A DNA stretch of 64,000 nt from Winslowiella arboricola (GCF_025527015.1 NZ_JAODIM010000043.1:434001-498000), one strand, 5' to 3'; positions 45,401 through 54,893 are shown, counted from the first letter of the stretch. Program-made: numbers and translations. Notes: a model not told the origin generated them from the letters alone.

Positions 45401-45616
45401 ATCCATCGCGGAGCGGTGCTGCGTGTACGGCCAAAAGCGATGACTGTCGCCACCATTATGGCCGGGCTGTTACCGATTATGTGGGGCGGCGGCAGTGGAT
45501 CCGAGGTGATGCAGCGCATCGCAGCGCCGATGATTGGCGGTATGGTCAGTGCGCCACTGCTGTCGATGCTGGTGATCCCGGCGGTGTATCTGCTCAGCCA
45601 TCGGGCGCGGAAATAG
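42494..45616 (+). CDS. cusA: CusA-like heavy-metal RND efflux pump
   Basis: A 1040-residue RND transporter with twelve helices and two large periplasmic loops. The three methionines that bind Cu(I)/Ag(I) in E. coli CusA (573, 623, 672) are all present with a one-residue offset: Met572 ([10 protein letters not shown]), Met622 (LTMLETT) and Met671 ([12 protein letters not shown]). The proton-relay aspartate is at 404 ([12 protein letters not shown]). This supports a monovalent copper/silver role rather than Zn/Co. The ATG overlaps the cusB stop by one base. No cusRS genes are next to it. Confidence 0.93.
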   Translation: MIASVIRWSLRNRLMVLLAALFMAAWGIWSLQKAPLDALPDLSDVQVIIRVSYPGKAPQLVEDQVTWPLTSTMLSVPGAKTVRGYSMFGDAWVYVLFADGTDPYWARSRVLEYLSQAQAILPAEARASLGPDATGVGWVYEYVLTDKSGKHGLADLRAIQDWMLKYELKTVANVAEVASVGGMVKQYQLILDPDRLRARNITHQQVITAVQNANQSGGGSVLELGEAEYMVRSAGYLRSTEDFNNVLIDTRDGIPILLSDVATIRIGPEMRRGVAELNGEGEVAGGIIVMRSGKNALETINAVKARLSQLQKSLPAGVEIVEVYDRSQLIERAIVTLSHKLLEEFVVVALICALFLFHFRSALVAIISLPLGILGAFIVMHYQGVNANIMSLGGIAIAIGAMVDAAIVMIENMHKVLEQWRHKHPDSTPSAAQYWQMTEKAAVEVGPALFCCLLIITLSFIPVFSLEAQEGKMFAPLAFTKSWAMAVAAGLGITLVPVLMGYFIRGKIPAEQSNPLNRVLIRVYQPLLTRVLAWPKITLLIASLLLTATAWPLSQLGSEFMPALDEGDLLYMPSTLPGISVREASRLLQQTDRLIKTVPEVASVFGKAGRADSATDPAPLTMLETTIRFKPRDQWRDGMTMDKLVSELDSIVSVPGIANVWVPPIRNRLDMLATGIKSPVGIKVNGNNIAAIEQVAQQIELVVKKVPGVTSALAERLAGGRYIDIDIDRRKAARYGVPVAELQSIVAAVIGGDNIGETLEGRERYPISVRYPREIRDSLDKLRELPVFTASGAQVTLQQLADISISDGPPMLKSENARLSDWIYVDLRGRDLKSAVTEMQNAVEQQVKLPQGVSLSWSGQFEYLERATATLQVVVPLTLAIIFLLLYVTFSSIRDALLIMATLPFALIGGVWLLYLLGYNLSVAAAVGFIALSGVAAEFGVIMLLYLNQAIAGEQKNGQPLSSEALHRAIHRGAVLRVRPKAMTVATIMAGLLPIMWGGGSGSEVMQRIAAPMIGGMVSAPLLSMLVIPAVYLLSHRARK

Positions 45617-45678
45617 TGATGTTTTTTGTCAGGGCAGCCTGTTTGCTGCCCGTACCTGCTGACTTTAGTATTGCTATT

Positions 45679-45725
45679 TATACCCTTTACGGTATATTGA
45701 TCTGGTCAATACCAGAAAAGGTATA
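45679..45725. promoter_or_regulatory. Operator-like repeats before the toxin-antitoxin genes
   Basis: TATACC-N6-GGTATA (45679-45696), CTGGTCAATACCAG (45702-45715) and another GGTATA (45720-45725) lie just before the toxin ATG. Such repeats suit autoregulation by the XRE antitoxin. The promoter probably overlaps them. Confidence 0.6.
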
Positions 45726-45731
45726 TCAGGG

Positions 45732-46112
45732 ATGGAGACATATGGAGAAAGACCGCTGCTGTGGATTGGTAGCAGTAAAAAGGATTTGTTGTCACTGCCG
45801 AAGGGGGTGCAGCGCTTCTTTGGCTTTGCACTGGATTTCGCCCAGCGGGGTGAAAAGCATGACGACGCCAAAGTATTGAAAGGATTTGGTAGCGCGGGCG
45901 TACTGGAAGTCGTGGAAGACAATGCAGGTGGCACATATCGTGCGGTGTATACAGTGAAATTTGCCGAGGCTGTATTCGTTTTGCATGCTTTTCAGAAAAA
46001 AAGTAAGCAGGGTATTGTGACACCGAAAGAAGATATGGAGCTCATCCGCAAACGATTGAAAGTGGCTGCACAAATGGCTCTGGAGATAAGAAATGAAAGA
46101 GAAAATCATTAA
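45732..46112 (+). CDS. HigB/Gp49-like toxin of a type II toxin-antitoxin system
   Basis: A 126-residue protein of the phage-derived Gp49-like/HigB (RelE-superfamily) group, probably a ribosome-dependent mRNA endonuclease. Recognisable blocks are WIGSSKKDLLSLPKGV, DAKVLKGFGSAGVLEVVED, YRAVYTVKFAEAVFVLHAFQKKSK and the C-terminal EDMELIRKRLKVA. The toxin gene comes first, as in higBA. Its 3' end overlaps the antitoxin gene by 20 bases. The ribosome site is poor, since CAGGG abuts the ATG, consistent with limited toxin synthesis. Confidence 0.87.
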   Translation: METYGERPLLWIGSSKKDLLSLPKGVQRFFGFALDFAQRGEKHDDAKVLKGFGSAGVLEVVEDNAGGTYRAVYTVKFAEAVFVLHAFQKKSKQGIVTPKEDMELIRKRLKVAAQMALEIRNERENH

Positions 46113-46434
46113 CGATATCCCGGTAGAACAGGGTTCCGGTAATGTGTTTGCCGACCTGGGCTTTCGCGATGCAGAAAAACATAAAATCAAATCGGGCCTC
46201 GCCATTGAAATTATCAAGTCCATCCGGCGGCTGAATTTAACTCAGGCAGAGGCCGGTAAACGAATGGGGATCAGTCAGGCTAAAGTCTCTAACCTGTTTC
46301 GCGGCGATTTCGCTAATTTGTCCGAGCGTAAACTGATGGATTGTCTGAACCGGTTAGGCTGTGATATTGAGATTGTTATTAAGCCTACTCTGTTCCAGAC
46401 CGGACATTTAACTCTGGCGAATGTGGCGGGTTGA
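46093..46434 (+). CDS. XRE-family antitoxin (HigA-like)
   Basis: A 113-residue antitoxin with an XRE-type HTH at about 45-100 (LNLTQAEAGKRMGISQAKVSNLFRG, in part). The N-terminal part is free to bind the toxin. It overlaps the toxin gene, so the two are co-translated. It probably represses the shared promoter through the repeats at 45679-45725. Confidence 0.87.
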   Translation: MKEKIINDIPVEQGSGNVFADLGFRDAEKHKIKSGLAIEIIKSIRRLNLTQAEAGKRMGISQAKVSNLFRGDFANLSERKLMDCLNRLGCDIEIVIKPTLFQTGHLTLANVAG

Positions 46435-46469
46435 ATGTTCTGAGTGCCAAATGAAATTAGTGGTTTTTA

Positions 46470-46538
46470 CGGGCGGCGAAAACGCCGCCCCTACGGAAAA
46501 ATCACAGGAGTATGTAGGGGCGGCGTTTTCGCCGCCCG
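46470..46538. repeat. Palindromic intergenic repeat (perfect 25-bp inverted arms)
   Basis: Two arms of 25 bp (46470-46494 and 46514-46538) are exact reverse complements around a 19-base spacer. Each arm is itself a hairpin: GGGCGGCG-AAAA-CGCCGCCC. The element lies between the antitoxin stop and the convergent chemoreceptor stop. Similar GTAGGGGCG-bounded palindromes are, to my recollection, dispersed in Erwiniaceae genomes as REP/MITE-like units. It could also work as a bidirectional terminator. Confidence 0.8.
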
Positions 46539-46547
46539 TGTCGCAAG

Positions 46548-48389
46548 TTATGCACGCCTTTCCAGACGGAAATGATTCACCAGATTCTCCAGCAATACCG
46601 CCTGTTCCTCCAGCGCGTTAGCTGAAATCGAAGAGGCTGACACCAGTGAGGCATTCTGCTGCGTGGTGGTATCCAGTTCGCTGACCGCGCGGGCGATCTG
46701 CTCAATGCCCCGGCTCTGCTCTTCGGACGCGGATGAAATCTCACCCATAATATCGTTAACCCGCGTAATTGCGCTGACCACATTTTCCATAGTGTCGCCG
46801 GCACGGGCCACCTGCAGGTTACCGTTATCAATGCGCGACTCCGATTCGCTGATCAGCTGAGCGATATCTTTCGCCGCCTGCGAACTGCGCTGCGACAGAT
46901 TACGCACTTCACTGGCCACCACGGCAAAACCGCGTCCCTGTTCGCCCGCACGGGCGGCCTCCACGGCGGCATTCAGCGCCAGAATATTGGTCTGGAATGC
47001 GATGCTGTTAATCACCGCGGTGATATCAGCAATTTTCTTTGAACTGGCAGAGATATCACCCATGGTTTTCACCACATCGCGCACTGCAGCACCGCCATCA
47101 ATGGCGGTTTTTGATGCCTGAGCGGCAATCTGGCTGGCATGACGGGCGTTATCGGCGTTGTTTTTGACCGTCGAGGTCAGTTGCTCCATGCTGGCCGCCG
47201 TCTCTACTACCGCCGCGGCCTGCTGTTCAGTTCGGGTCGACAGGTCGGTATTGCCGCTGTTGATACTGCTGGAAGCGTGCGCCACGGTGATCACGCTGTC
47301 ACGCACATCGCCAATCACCGTGCGCAGACGCTGGTTCATCCGTCCCATCGCCGCCGTTAACTGGCCTAATTCGTCATCACGGTCGGTATGGAATTCAGAA
47401 CTGAGATCGCCACTGGCGATACGCTCTGCCAGCGCCAGATTCTGCCTCACCGGTCGGGTAATCTGGCGGATAATCGACCAGGCCACCAGAATGCCAAACA
47501 GGATCGCCAGCGCGCCCATCATTAACATAATGCGTGCAGAACCAAAGGTCAGGCTGTCATCTTCGGCTTTGACCAGCGTCATAATTTGCTTAATCGAGGC
47601 GCTGCTCTTATCGCCTGCGGTTTTGACTGAATCTTCTGCGGCCCGTAACTGCGCATAACTGGCCTGATACTCCTCACTTAGCTGCTTGTAGCTGACGGCA
47701 TCATTCCACAGGCTTTGTAGTGCACGCTGGCTTTCAACCGGCAGTTGCGCCATCAGGTCCGCCATCGCACTCTGCGCGCTGGCAAAATGGCTGTTTAATG
47801 ACTGGCGTAACGCATCACTGGCGCTAAAGGTCAGGACATAAGCTTCTTCACGGATCTGGCTGATAGCCAGCAGTTGCGTAAACAGCGCACTGGTGATCGC
47901 CTGGTCGGCAAGCGGTGAGCCAATAAGCAGCGTATAACTGGCGGAGAGATCTTTACTGTTGTTGCTATTAAGCTGAGTGCGCAGGGCGGCTAATTTTTGT
48001 GTGGCGGCGGTCATCGCGGTGATGCTGCTCTGAAAGCTGTCGAGATGGGCGGCAATATCGTTAATAATCTGCTTCTGTTCGCCAGCCCAGTCGAGCTGAT
48101 TAGCCTGTTGGGTTAACTGCGAGGCGTGGGTAACAAAACCGGACATGACCTTACCGGACTTCTCATCGCCGTTATACAGATATTTCAGCCGGTTAATTTT
48201 GGCCTGAAACACCTCAATATTGATGTCATAGACCAGGTTGGTTTTTTCATAAATATGGCGAATGGCGTTAAATCTTACAACACTGAGCGCCGTAGCCAGC
48301 GCCACCAGCAGCAGAACTACGCCAAAGCCGAGAGAAAGCTTATAAGAAATTCTGCTATTGCGTAATCGGGATACCAGACTTGTTATCAT
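46548..48389 (-). CDS. Methyl-accepting chemotaxis protein with large helical periplasmic sensor
   Basis: A 613-residue transmembrane chemoreceptor: TM1 about 18-38, a periplasmic domain of about 245 residues (39-285), TM2 286-307, HAMP about 308-360 and the signalling hairpin with [20 protein letters not shown] and [15 protein letters not shown]. The long all-helical sensor suits a helical-bimodular (HBM) domain, which in known receptors binds carboxylates or aromatic acids. It has no CheR-tethering pentapeptide (ends RLERRA). It is preceded by an exact sigma-28 promoter, so it belongs to the flagellar regulon. Confidence 0.9.
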   Translation of the reverse strand: MITSLVSRLRNSRISYKLSLGFGVVLLLVALATALSVVRFNAIRHIYEKTNLVYDINIEVFQAKINRLKYLYNGDEKSGKVMSGFVTHASQLTQQANQLDWAGEQKQIINDIAAHLDSFQSSITAMTAATQKLAALRTQLNSNNSKDLSASYTLLIGSPLADQAITSALFTQLLAISQIREEAYVLTFSASDALRQSLNSHFASAQSAMADLMAQLPVESQRALQSLWNDAVSYKQLSEEYQASYAQLRAAEDSVKTAGDKSSASIKQIMTLVKAEDDSLTFGSARIMLMMGALAILFGILVAWSIIRQITRPVRQNLALAERIASGDLSSEFHTDRDDELGQLTAAMGRMNQRLRTVIGDVRDSVITVAHASSSINSGNTDLSTRTEQQAAAVVETAASMEQLTSTVKNNADNARHASQIAAQASKTAIDGGAAVRDVVKTMGDISASSKKIADITAVINSIAFQTNILALNAAVEAARAGEQGRGFAVVASEVRNLSQRSSQAAKDIAQLISESESRIDNGNLQVARAGDTMENVVSAITRVNDIMGEISSASEEQSRGIEQIARAVSELDTTTQQNASLVSASSISANALEEQAVLLENLVNHFRLERRA

Positions 48390-48451
48390 TATTTATTCCC
48401 CTGCGTTACCCGTTGTGGATGAAGGAGTGAATACGTAATCGACCGAGTTGG

Positions 48452-48478
48452 TTATCGGCAGAATTACGGTTTAATTTA
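48452..48478 (-). promoter_or_regulatory. Sigma-28 (FliA) promoter of the chemoreceptor gene
   Basis: Read on the minus strand, TAAA is followed by exactly 15 bases and then GCCGATAA, matching the enteric FliA consensus. It lies about 63 bases upstream of the receptor ATG. This ties the receptor to class 3 flagellar expression. Confidence 0.85.
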
Positions 48479-48667
48479 GCCAGATCAGCGGGTTAATTTG
48501 GGCGGTAATGAGATATAGCGCACACTTTGTCGTTGTCACTCTGCACAAAATCACGCAACCTGTAGGCGGCAAGAAATAAATAACGACCTCAGGTCGTCAA
48601 TAATCGTCTGGCTTACTGCCGACGCTGGCGCAATACCGCCGGACAATAAAAATTATAGGGATGGCAT

Positions 48668-49909
48668 ATGGGTTTACTGGCAACAGCAACGGACAGTTCG
48701 TTGCTGCGACACCGCGCGTTTGTCGCTTTCTGGCTGGCGCGCACCTGCTCTTCATTTGGCTTTCAGATGTTTTCAGTGGCGGTCAGCTGGCAAATTTACG
48801 CCCTGACCAACAGCGCGATGGCGCTGGGTATGATTGGTTTAATGCAATTTCTCCCTTCGGTGCTGCTGGCGTTACCGGCCGGTCATCTGGCGGATCAGTA
48901 CGATCGCCGCCGCATCGTGTTATGCGGGCAGATCCTCGAATGGGGCGCACTGGTCGCGCTGATCCTGCTGACGGTTTTTCAGTGGTCAGATAAAAATGCG
49001 CTCTGGGGTCTGGTGTTTCTGATTGCGCTGGCGAAAGCGCTGGAGGGACCGGCGATGCAGTCGATGCTGCCTTCGCTGGTTCCGCCAGGTATTCTGGCGC
49101 GCGCCACGGCAGCTAATGCAGTCGGGGGGCAGGCGGCGGTTATCGTTGGCCCGACCATTGGCGGCTTTTTATATGTTGCCGGACCAGATGTGGTATATGG
49201 CGTGGCCGCGGCGTTTTATCTGCTGTCGATAATTATGGTCAGCCGTATTCGTTACGAGCGGCCACCGCAACCACGTCTGCCTGCCAGCTTAAAAACCCTG
49301 TTTGCCGGCATCGGTTTTATTCGCGCGCGCCGCGATGTGCTGGGCGTGATTTCGCTCGATCTGTTTGCCGTGCTGTTGGGCGGCGCCACCGCGCTGCTGC
49401 CGATTTTCGCTAAAGATATTTTGCATACCGGTCCATGGGGGCTGGGTATGTTACGCGGCGCACCCTCAGTCGGCGCGTTGCTGGTTGGCATCTGGCTAAG
49501 CCGTAACAAGCTGGAAAAAAATGTCGGCATGATTATGTTTGGCTCGGTGGCCGGATTTGGCGTTGCGACATTAATCTTTGCGCTGTCGAACCAGCTGTGG
49601 CTGTCGATGCTGGCGCTGGCGGCGCTGGGCGGATTCGATATGATTAGTATGGTAATCCGCGGCGCACTGGTACAGCTGGATACACCCGATGATATGCGCG
49701 GACGCGTCAATGCGGTGAATGGCATCTTTATTAATACCTCTAACCAGCTGGGTGAGTTTGAGTCGGGTCTGCTGGCGGCATTAATGGGCGCGGTGCCCGC
49801 GGCGGTATTGGGCGGGGTGGGTACACTGGTAGTGGTTGCGGTCTGGATGAAGCTATTTCCCCATTTGCGCCGTCGTCAGCGTCTGGAGAGTGAAACGGTG
49901 GCTGAATAG
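48668..49909 (+). CDS. EntS-like MFS exporter
   Basis: A 413-residue MFS protein with about twelve helices, of the MFS_3/EntS group (start FVAFWLARTCSSFGFQMFSVAVSWQIY, written in part; loop GHLADQYDRRRIVL; GRVNAVNGIFINTSNQLGEFESG near the end). EntS exports enterobactin, but no siderophore synthesis gene is nearby, so the substrate here is open. It is alone on its strand. An odd 15-base dyad (ACGACCT-C-AGGTCGT, 48583-48597) precedes it. Confidence 0.82.
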   Translation: MGLLATATDSSLLRHRAFVAFWLARTCSSFGFQMFSVAVSWQIYALTNSAMALGMIGLMQFLPSVLLALPAGHLADQYDRRRIVLCGQILEWGALVALILLTVFQWSDKNALWGLVFLIALAKALEGPAMQSMLPSLVPPGILARATAANAVGGQAAVIVGPTIGGFLYVAGPDVVYGVAAAFYLLSIIMVSRIRYERPPQPRLPASLKTLFAGIGFIRARRDVLGVISLDLFAVLLGGATALLPIFAKDILHTGPWGLGMLRGAPSVGALLVGIWLSRNKLEKNVGMIMFGSVAGFGVATLIFALSNQLWLSMLALAALGGFDMISMVIRGALVQLDTPDDMRGRVNAVNGIFINTSNQLGEFESGLLAALMGAVPAAVLGGVGTLVVVAVWMKLFPHLRRRQRLESETVAE

Positions 49910-49940
49910 TCTTCAGGCCGCATCGTTGCGGCCTGAAGAC
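49909..49940. terminator. Hairpin between convergent MFS and lipoprotein genes
   Basis: A perfect 14-bp inverted repeat (GTCTTCAGGCCGCA and its complement) with loop TCGT begins at the last base of the MFS stop. It is likely a bidirectional terminator, though it lacks a T-run. Confidence 0.65.
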
Positions 49941-49944
49941 AGCA

Positions 49945-50295
49945 TTAGCTCACCGATGCCGAAGCCATTTTCGCATCACGACGCGCCATACAGGTACGCC
50001 AGGCGCTGCCAGGCGAGCCTTTATCCAAAGCGCTGGCTTCGAAATAAGGAATGGCGCGAACATGGGACTCAGCGGCTCTGTTTTCCGCTGTCTGGCTAAA
50101 CTGACGGTTTACATAAAAAATCGGCGCCAGCGTTTTTTTACCGGTGACATACTGATTTTCGATCTGTAATTGCGTGGTGCATTGCGTCGCCGCACGATTT
50201 ACATATGCAAAGCTGTCAGGTTGTTTGCTGCTGGATCCGCAGGCTGTGAGCAACGCACAGCTGGCGGTCAAAAGAGTGATACAGATGAATTTCAT
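49945..50295 (-). CDS. Small putative lipoprotein
   Basis: A 116-residue protein. The start at 50295 gives a signal MKFICITLLTASCALLTAC with lipobox LLTAC and lipidated Cys19; GAGG lies at suitable spacing. A longer frame adds 31 residues with no signal character. The mature part has two more cysteines (TQCTTQ and RTCMARR), which may form a disulfide. I recognise no family. It is separated from the chemoreceptor behind it by a hairpin. Confidence 0.65.
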   Translation of the reverse strand: MKFICITLLTASCALLTACGSSSKQPDSFAYVNRAATQCTTQLQIENQYVTGKKTLAPIFYVNRQFSQTAENRAAESHVRAIPYFEASALDKGSPGSAWRTCMARRDAKMASASVS

Positions 50296-50370
50296 CATAA
50301 ACCTCGGCGCATCATAATAGTCGGGAATTAACTGACTATCGGCCTGCATTGCGGAAGCTTTAGGGCAGAA

Positions 50371-50398
50371 AGTCACGCCCTTAAACAAGGGCGTGACT
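50371..50398 (-). terminator. Terminator hairpin of the FIST chemoreceptor gene
   Basis: AGTCACGCCCTT and AAGGGCGTGACT form a perfect 12-bp stem with a 4-base loop, 5 bases after the stop on the minus strand. Only a short T-rich tail follows, but position and stability favour termination. Confidence 0.65.
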
Positions 50399-50403
50399 GC
50401 GCA

Positions 50404-52368
50404 CTATTTCCCACCGGAAAGTTGCTGCAATACCGTTAACTGCGCTACGGCGTCCTGCATCGCATCCATACCGGCAGTCAGCGTGCGCAGGCTGCCCAGA
50501 TGCCTGGCGATACTTTCCCGCTCGCTGTTGGTTTTATGCCCCATTGCGGCAATCGCATCAGCAGCGGAAATACTGTGCTGCGCCATATTGGTTGCCGTCT
50601 GCACCGTATCGCTGGCAACCGTGCGGATGCGGGAAATGGTACTTACCGCCTCACTGATATTGCCTGCGGTGGCATCCGCCTGCTCTTTCGAGGAGTGCGC
50701 CAGCCGACGCACTTCTGCCGCCACCACCGCAAAACCACGTCCGGCCTCACCAGCGCGTGCTGCTTCGACCGCCGCATTCAGCGACAGCAGGTTGGTCTGG
50801 AAGGCGATATTGCTGATGCCACTGGTAATATCATTAATACCAGCCGAAATATTCTCCAGATCGTCCAGCCCTTCCACCAGGCGGTTCTGCGCCTGCTGGC
50901 TCTGGATGGCGATATCACTGATTGAGCGAATACTGTTTTCCGCCATGCCAAGGGTTTCATTCTGACTCTGCGTCGCGCTTTCCAGCATCGGCAGCGCCTC
51001 CATCAGCGGCGCCAGCTCCTGCTGATAGGAGACAATGCGATTCAGCACGCGGGTCTGAAACGCATTCAGCGTCTCCCATCGACGCAGGGCGCGCTGGGCG
51101 TAGTGTCCGGCATAACCGGCGTACTCCACCGGGAAATTGACCATCGCTTTCACATCGTGATCGAAAAACACCAGCGCCGACAGTGTCTGGTTAATCGGCA
51201 CGCCAAGGATTTCACCAAAGCTAGAGAAACCGGCGGCGGGCAGACCTTTAAAGAAGTGCGCGTTATGCAGCTGGCCGTCATTACCGACGCGGCGCAGAAT
51301 ACAGTCATTCATCAGAATCGCCGCGGGTTTGCCGCGCCGGGCGATAAAGCGTTGCCAGTCCTGATAAGTACTTTGTTTAAAATCGTTTTCTTCCAGCAGA
51401 TACAGGCGGTCGCCAAACTCCAGATCGCAGTAAAACTGGACGCAGCCACCTTCGATTTTGGCAATCGAGCGAATAAAATATTCCGCACCGACTTTAACGC
51501 CAAAGGTTAATCCCTGCAGACGTTCCGTCAGCTGCTGCTGATCACAGCCGAGATATTCCGCCAGCGCAGCGGTAAACGGCTGCTGCTGTCCCTGCTGATT
51601 AAACACCGAGGTCACGCTACGCGCCACCGGATCGGCTTCGGCAATCAGCCAGCTGGTATCCCGTGGCGTAAAGTTCTGGCTTTTAAACGGCGCAAAGGAT
51701 TTACCCGCCGCCATCTGGCAAAAGACAATGACCGCTTTGCCCTGCAGGATTTTCCCGCCGACGCTCATCCAGGTGCCATCAAACTCAATCTTACCCCCCG
51801 CAGACCCGCCAATCGCCAGGCAGGGGAAGCGACCGCTGTTATACCAGGCCTGCATCAGGAAGCCCTCGGAAGCTGACAGGCCATCACAGTAGATCATGGC
51901 AAAAGAGCGATCCGATGACAGCGGCATCCGCAGTTGCAGGGTTTGCAGTTCGCGCTGAATCGCCTGGATGCGATCGGCTGCGCTGTGGGTATCGCGAACA
52001 TGCAGATCGACAATATGTACTTCGTGCTGCGCTATCAGGCTGTCCGGTAGAAACAGCCAGCTGCCTTGCTGACCGGCACCATCACAATAAGTGGTATCAC
52101 GACCACTGCTGCTCAGCGCGCCGTTAGACGACAGCGTGAGCACGGTTAAATCAGCAGAAGTAAAACGCTGCCATGCCTGGCTGACGCGTGCAAAATCGCC
52201 ATAAGGAGGAACAAAGGTCATCAGAATACCGGATGCTTTATTACTCAGGCCCGCTGCCGACAATGAATCCGGCAGATTCTGGCAATCATAGATGCCATTG
52301 GCGGGGCGATTTTTGCTGCGCGTCAGCGAAGCTGGCAAAATATTTTTTATCGCCATTAATAAAGACAT
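50404..52368 (-). CDS. Soluble FIST-domain chemoreceptor
   Basis: A 654-residue protein with no transmembrane helix. FIST N (about 45-235, with [17 protein letters not shown] and [18 protein letters not shown]) and FIST C (about 240-390) form the sensor; a chemoreceptor signalling domain (about 450-640, with [36 protein letters not shown] in parts) follows. FIST domains are predicted to bind small ligands such as amino acids. It should sense a cytoplasmic signal and report to CheA. AAGG lies eight bases before the ATG. No sigma-28 promoter was found upstream. Confidence 0.9.
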   Translation of the reverse strand: MSLLMAIKNILPASLTRSKNRPANGIYDCQNLPDSLSAAGLSNKASGILMTFVPPYGDFARVSQAWQRFTSADLTVLTLSSNGALSSSGRDTTYCDGAGQQGSWLFLPDSLIAQHEVHIVDLHVRDTHSAADRIQAIQRELQTLQLRMPLSSDRSFAMIYCDGLSASEGFLMQAWYNSGRFPCLAIGGSAGGKIEFDGTWMSVGGKILQGKAVIVFCQMAAGKSFAPFKSQNFTPRDTSWLIAEADPVARSVTSVFNQQGQQQPFTAALAEYLGCDQQQLTERLQGLTFGVKVGAEYFIRSIAKIEGGCVQFYCDLEFGDRLYLLEENDFKQSTYQDWQRFIARRGKPAAILMNDCILRRVGNDGQLHNAHFFKGLPAAGFSSFGEILGVPINQTLSALVFFDHDVKAMVNFPVEYAGYAGHYAQRALRRWETLNAFQTRVLNRIVSYQQELAPLMEALPMLESATQSQNETLGMAENSIRSISDIAIQSQQAQNRLVEGLDDLENISAGINDITSGISNIAFQTNLLSLNAAVEAARAGEAGRGFAVVAAEVRRLAHSSKEQADATAGNISEAVSTISRIRTVASDTVQTATNMAQHSISAADAIAAMGHKTNSERESIARHLGSLRTLTAGMDAMQDAVAQLTVLQQLSGGK

Positions 52369-52597
52369 AATTATACCTTTGTTTTGTATCGAGTTAATTA
52401 ACAGCGAAATAGTCTGATGGATAACAGGAGGGCTGAAACCCTGAGCCTTACGCGATTTGCTACGATATTGGGGACATTAAATTGCTTATTTCAGCGTTAT
52501 CGCCCGCGTGGCAAAAAGCTTTAACGATTGTTGTAACAGGAAGCGTCAATCAAAAACGCAGGGAGGGCGGGAGGGGAGAGAGAATGTTGACAGAAGC

Positions 52598-52625
52598 TAA
52601 AAAAGCGGGTGGATGTTCCACCCGG
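52598..52625 (-). terminator. Rho-independent terminator of the Tau/Ssu-type permease operon
   Basis: On the minus strand, CGGGTGG-AACAT-CCACCCG (7-bp stem) is followed by CTTTTTT. It lies 10 bases after the permease stop. The remaining 230 bases toward the FIST receptor start hold no gene that I can support. Confidence 0.85.
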
Positions 52626-52634
52626 CATCAGAAA

Positions 52635-53648
52635 CTACCATTTAACCGCGTTTTGCTGCCATTTCAGCAGCCGATCCCGTACCGCAAACAGCAGTGTAAT
52701 CAGTGACGAGAACAGCAGCGCCATCACAATCAGCGCGCCATACATATTGGCATAGGCCGCCCATCCCTGAGCCCACTGCAGATACCAGCCCAGCCCGGAC
52801 TTTACCCCCATCATTTCTGCGGCGACCAGCACCGAAAATGAGGCGCCGAGTCCCATAAACAGACCGACGAACACATGCGGTAATGAAGCGGGCACCGCGA
52901 CGCGCAGAATCAGAAACAGATTGCTGGCGCCAAGGGTGCGGGCCACATCGTAATAGCGGTTATCGACGCTGCTGACGCCAGACCAGGTCAGCACTGTCAC
53001 CGGGAACCAGGTCGCCAGCGCGATCAGGAAAATAGCGGCGGAGAAGCTGGAAGGAAAGAAATAGAGCGACAGCGGCAACAGGGCGGTAGAGGGAACCGGC
53101 CCGAGGAAGCGCAGCACCGGATGCACCCAGTAGCCCAGTCCGCGTGACCAGCCAATCGCCACCCCGGTAACAAAACCGCTGATACTGCCAAACAGAAAGC
53201 CCAGCGCCAGCAGGCGCAACGAGTTCAGCACGCTGTCGCCGAGACGGAACCAGTCGGTGGCATAAGCCTCAACCAGCGCCCGCGGCGGCGCAAAGAACGG
53301 CACCGGCAGCAGCGCCAGTTTGGCGGTCACTGTTTCCCACAGGCCAATCAGCAGCGCCAGTGCAACTAACCAGCGCGCTGCCTGCTGCAATGGCTCCAGC
53401 AGCAGACGCCAGCTCAGCACTCTGCCGATCAGCGCTGCGACAGTTAGCGCCGCGGCGAGCAGAATAAACAGCTGATGAGTTTCGCTGACAAAGCGCGGCG
53501 GCGCAAAGCCCACCGGTTTATCCGGCCAGACAATCATTAGCGCCGCCAGCGCCCACCAGGCAACCACCGCCAGCAGCAGCGCAGGCGTCAGGGCAGCAGT
53601 CGCGCGACGGGTGGCCGGATTCAGACGTTCAAGCGTATCACTGGACAT
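52635..53648 (-). CDS. Tau/Ssu-type ABC transporter permease
   Basis: A 337-residue permease with the C-terminal core of the SsuC/TauC family (helices from about residue 130 on; coupling loop DNRYYDVARTLGASNLFLI). The N-terminus has two or three extra hydrophobic helices (about 20-40, 60-78 and 88-110), making it some 60 residues longer than TauC. The ATG at 53648 is favoured by AGGAGG four bases upstream. It is co-transcribed with the binding protein 12 bases before it. Confidence 0.87.
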   Translation of the reverse strand: MSSDTLERLNPATRRATAALTPALLLAVVAWWALAALMIVWPDKPVGFAPPRFVSETHQLFILLAAALTVAALIGRVLSWRLLLEPLQQAARWLVALALLIGLWETVTAKLALLPVPFFAPPRALVEAYATDWFRLGDSVLNSLRLLALGFLFGSISGFVTGVAIGWSRGLGYWVHPVLRFLGPVPSTALLPLSLYFFPSSFSAAIFLIALATWFPVTVLTWSGVSSVDNRYYDVARTLGASNLFLILRVAVPASLPHVFVGLFMGLGASFSVLVAAEMMGVKSGLGWYLQWAQGWAAYANMYGALIVMALLFSSLITLLFAVRDRLLKWQQNAVKW

Positions 53649-53660
53649 CACGCCTCCTTA

Positions 53661-54698
53661 TCAGGCCATATGATGATGCTGAGTGGCCGGTAACAGATCC
53701 GGCACATAGTGCTCGGCAAAGCGCAGGGCATCAGTATCAGGGCGGATGACGTTAATAATTTTCAGTTCGTTGACATACAGCGCCACCTCTTTGCGCAGCT
53801 GCTCACCGGTGGAGTGATGGTGATGCGTATGTTCGCTGAGCATGGCGGTGATATCGTCGATCGGCACCTGGCCCGGCACAAAAGGTGCGAAGATTTTGGC
53901 AGTTTCCGCCGGATGGTCGGCAGTCCACTGCTGCGCATCCACAATCGCCTGACTGATCGCCTGGGCGACTTTGGGATTATCACGCACCAGCGAGCCGCGC
54001 AGGCCGAGCACACAGCAGGTGAGGTTGGCGTATTCGCCCTTCAGATTGTTATCAACTTCGACCAGACCATCATGATGTTTAATCAGCCAGCCTTGCGGAT
54101 CGTCGGTAGCCAGCGCCTGCACTTCACCTTTACGCAGCGCTTCACCAAACAGATCGGCCGGATACTGTACCCAGTTCACCTGCTTATCCGGATCGATGCC
54201 GAGTTTGGCTAACTGAATAGCGAAGAAGTTACGGATCGGACTGGCCTGGTCAGTCACCGCCACGCTTTTGCCCACCAGGTCGCGCACACTGTTAATGCCG
54301 GAATCTTTTGGCGCCAGCAGACGCATACAGCCGCCATGGGTGCCAACGGTCAGATCGACATCAAAACCCTGTTCCAGCGGCTTCAGCCAGCGCAGCGCCA
54401 TACCAATGCCGCCATCGGCCTGACCGGTGGCGATCGCCTGCAACAGCGCATCGGTCGGGCCGCTAAAATTTACCGGCTCCACATTCAGGCCATATTTTTT
54501 AAAGAACCCCTGTTTCAGCGCCACGGAAATCGGTGCCTGACAGACTGCCGTCTGCCCCCAGGCGAGTTTTACCGTGGTCAGCTGACCGTCAGGTGCAGCC
54601 GCCCAGACCGGCAGCGCGGAAGAGAGGCTTAGTCCTGCGCCCATTAACCCCATTTTTTGTATAAAAGAACGACGTGAAAAGTCGGAATACCCGGCCAT
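53661..54698 (-). CDS. Tau/Ssu/NMT1-type ABC binding protein with Tat signal and histidine cluster
   Basis: A 345-residue periplasmic binding protein of the sulfonate/nitrate/thiamine-precursor family. The Tat motif SRRSFI has arginines at 9-10, with cleavage probably near residue 33 (VWAAA). It has histidine clusters, HTHHHH at 290-295 and HHH near the C-terminus (341-343), suggesting metal binding in addition to, or as part of, ligand recognition. GGGAG lies six bases before the ATG. The ATPase gene is divergent at 54894; together they form one importer. Confidence 0.87.
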   Translation of the reverse strand: MAGYSDFSRRSFIQKMGLMGAGLSLSSALPVWAAAPDGQLTTVKLAWGQTAVCQAPISVALKQGFFKKYGLNVEPVNFSGPTDALLQAIATGQADGGIGMALRWLKPLEQGFDVDLTVGTHGGCMRLLAPKDSGINSVRDLVGKSVAVTDQASPIRNFFAIQLAKLGIDPDKQVNWVQYPADLFGEALRKGEVQALATDDPQGWLIKHHDGLVEVDNNLKGEYANLTCCVLGLRGSLVRDNPKVAQAISQAIVDAQQWTADHPAETAKIFAPFVPGQVPIDDITAMLSEHTHHHHSTGEQLRKEVALYVNELKIINVIRPDTDALRFAEHYVPDLLPATQHHHMA

Positions 54699-54893
54699 GA
54701 TGATCTCCCTGCTGGATGAATTATTCCTTAACTGTTACAGGCTTCAATCTGGCGGGGAAATAACAATAGTGCATTAATATTTCCACTCCCGGCTTATACG
54801 GATTGCAGATTAACTATGCCGTAATTGTTTATTTACCTTCAGGATTTAAAGCGGAATATTTAAGCCAGAACTCCGCCAAATAAAGGATGAATA

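Noticed and set aside
46470-46538. Repeat considered as part of a CRISPR array
   Set aside because: Only two arms in inverted, not direct, orientation and no further spaced copies.
50393-50965. 190-residue plus-strand frame
   Set aside because: Antisense to the conserved signalling domain of the FIST chemoreceptor; such alanine/serine-rich shadows are common opposite coiled coils.
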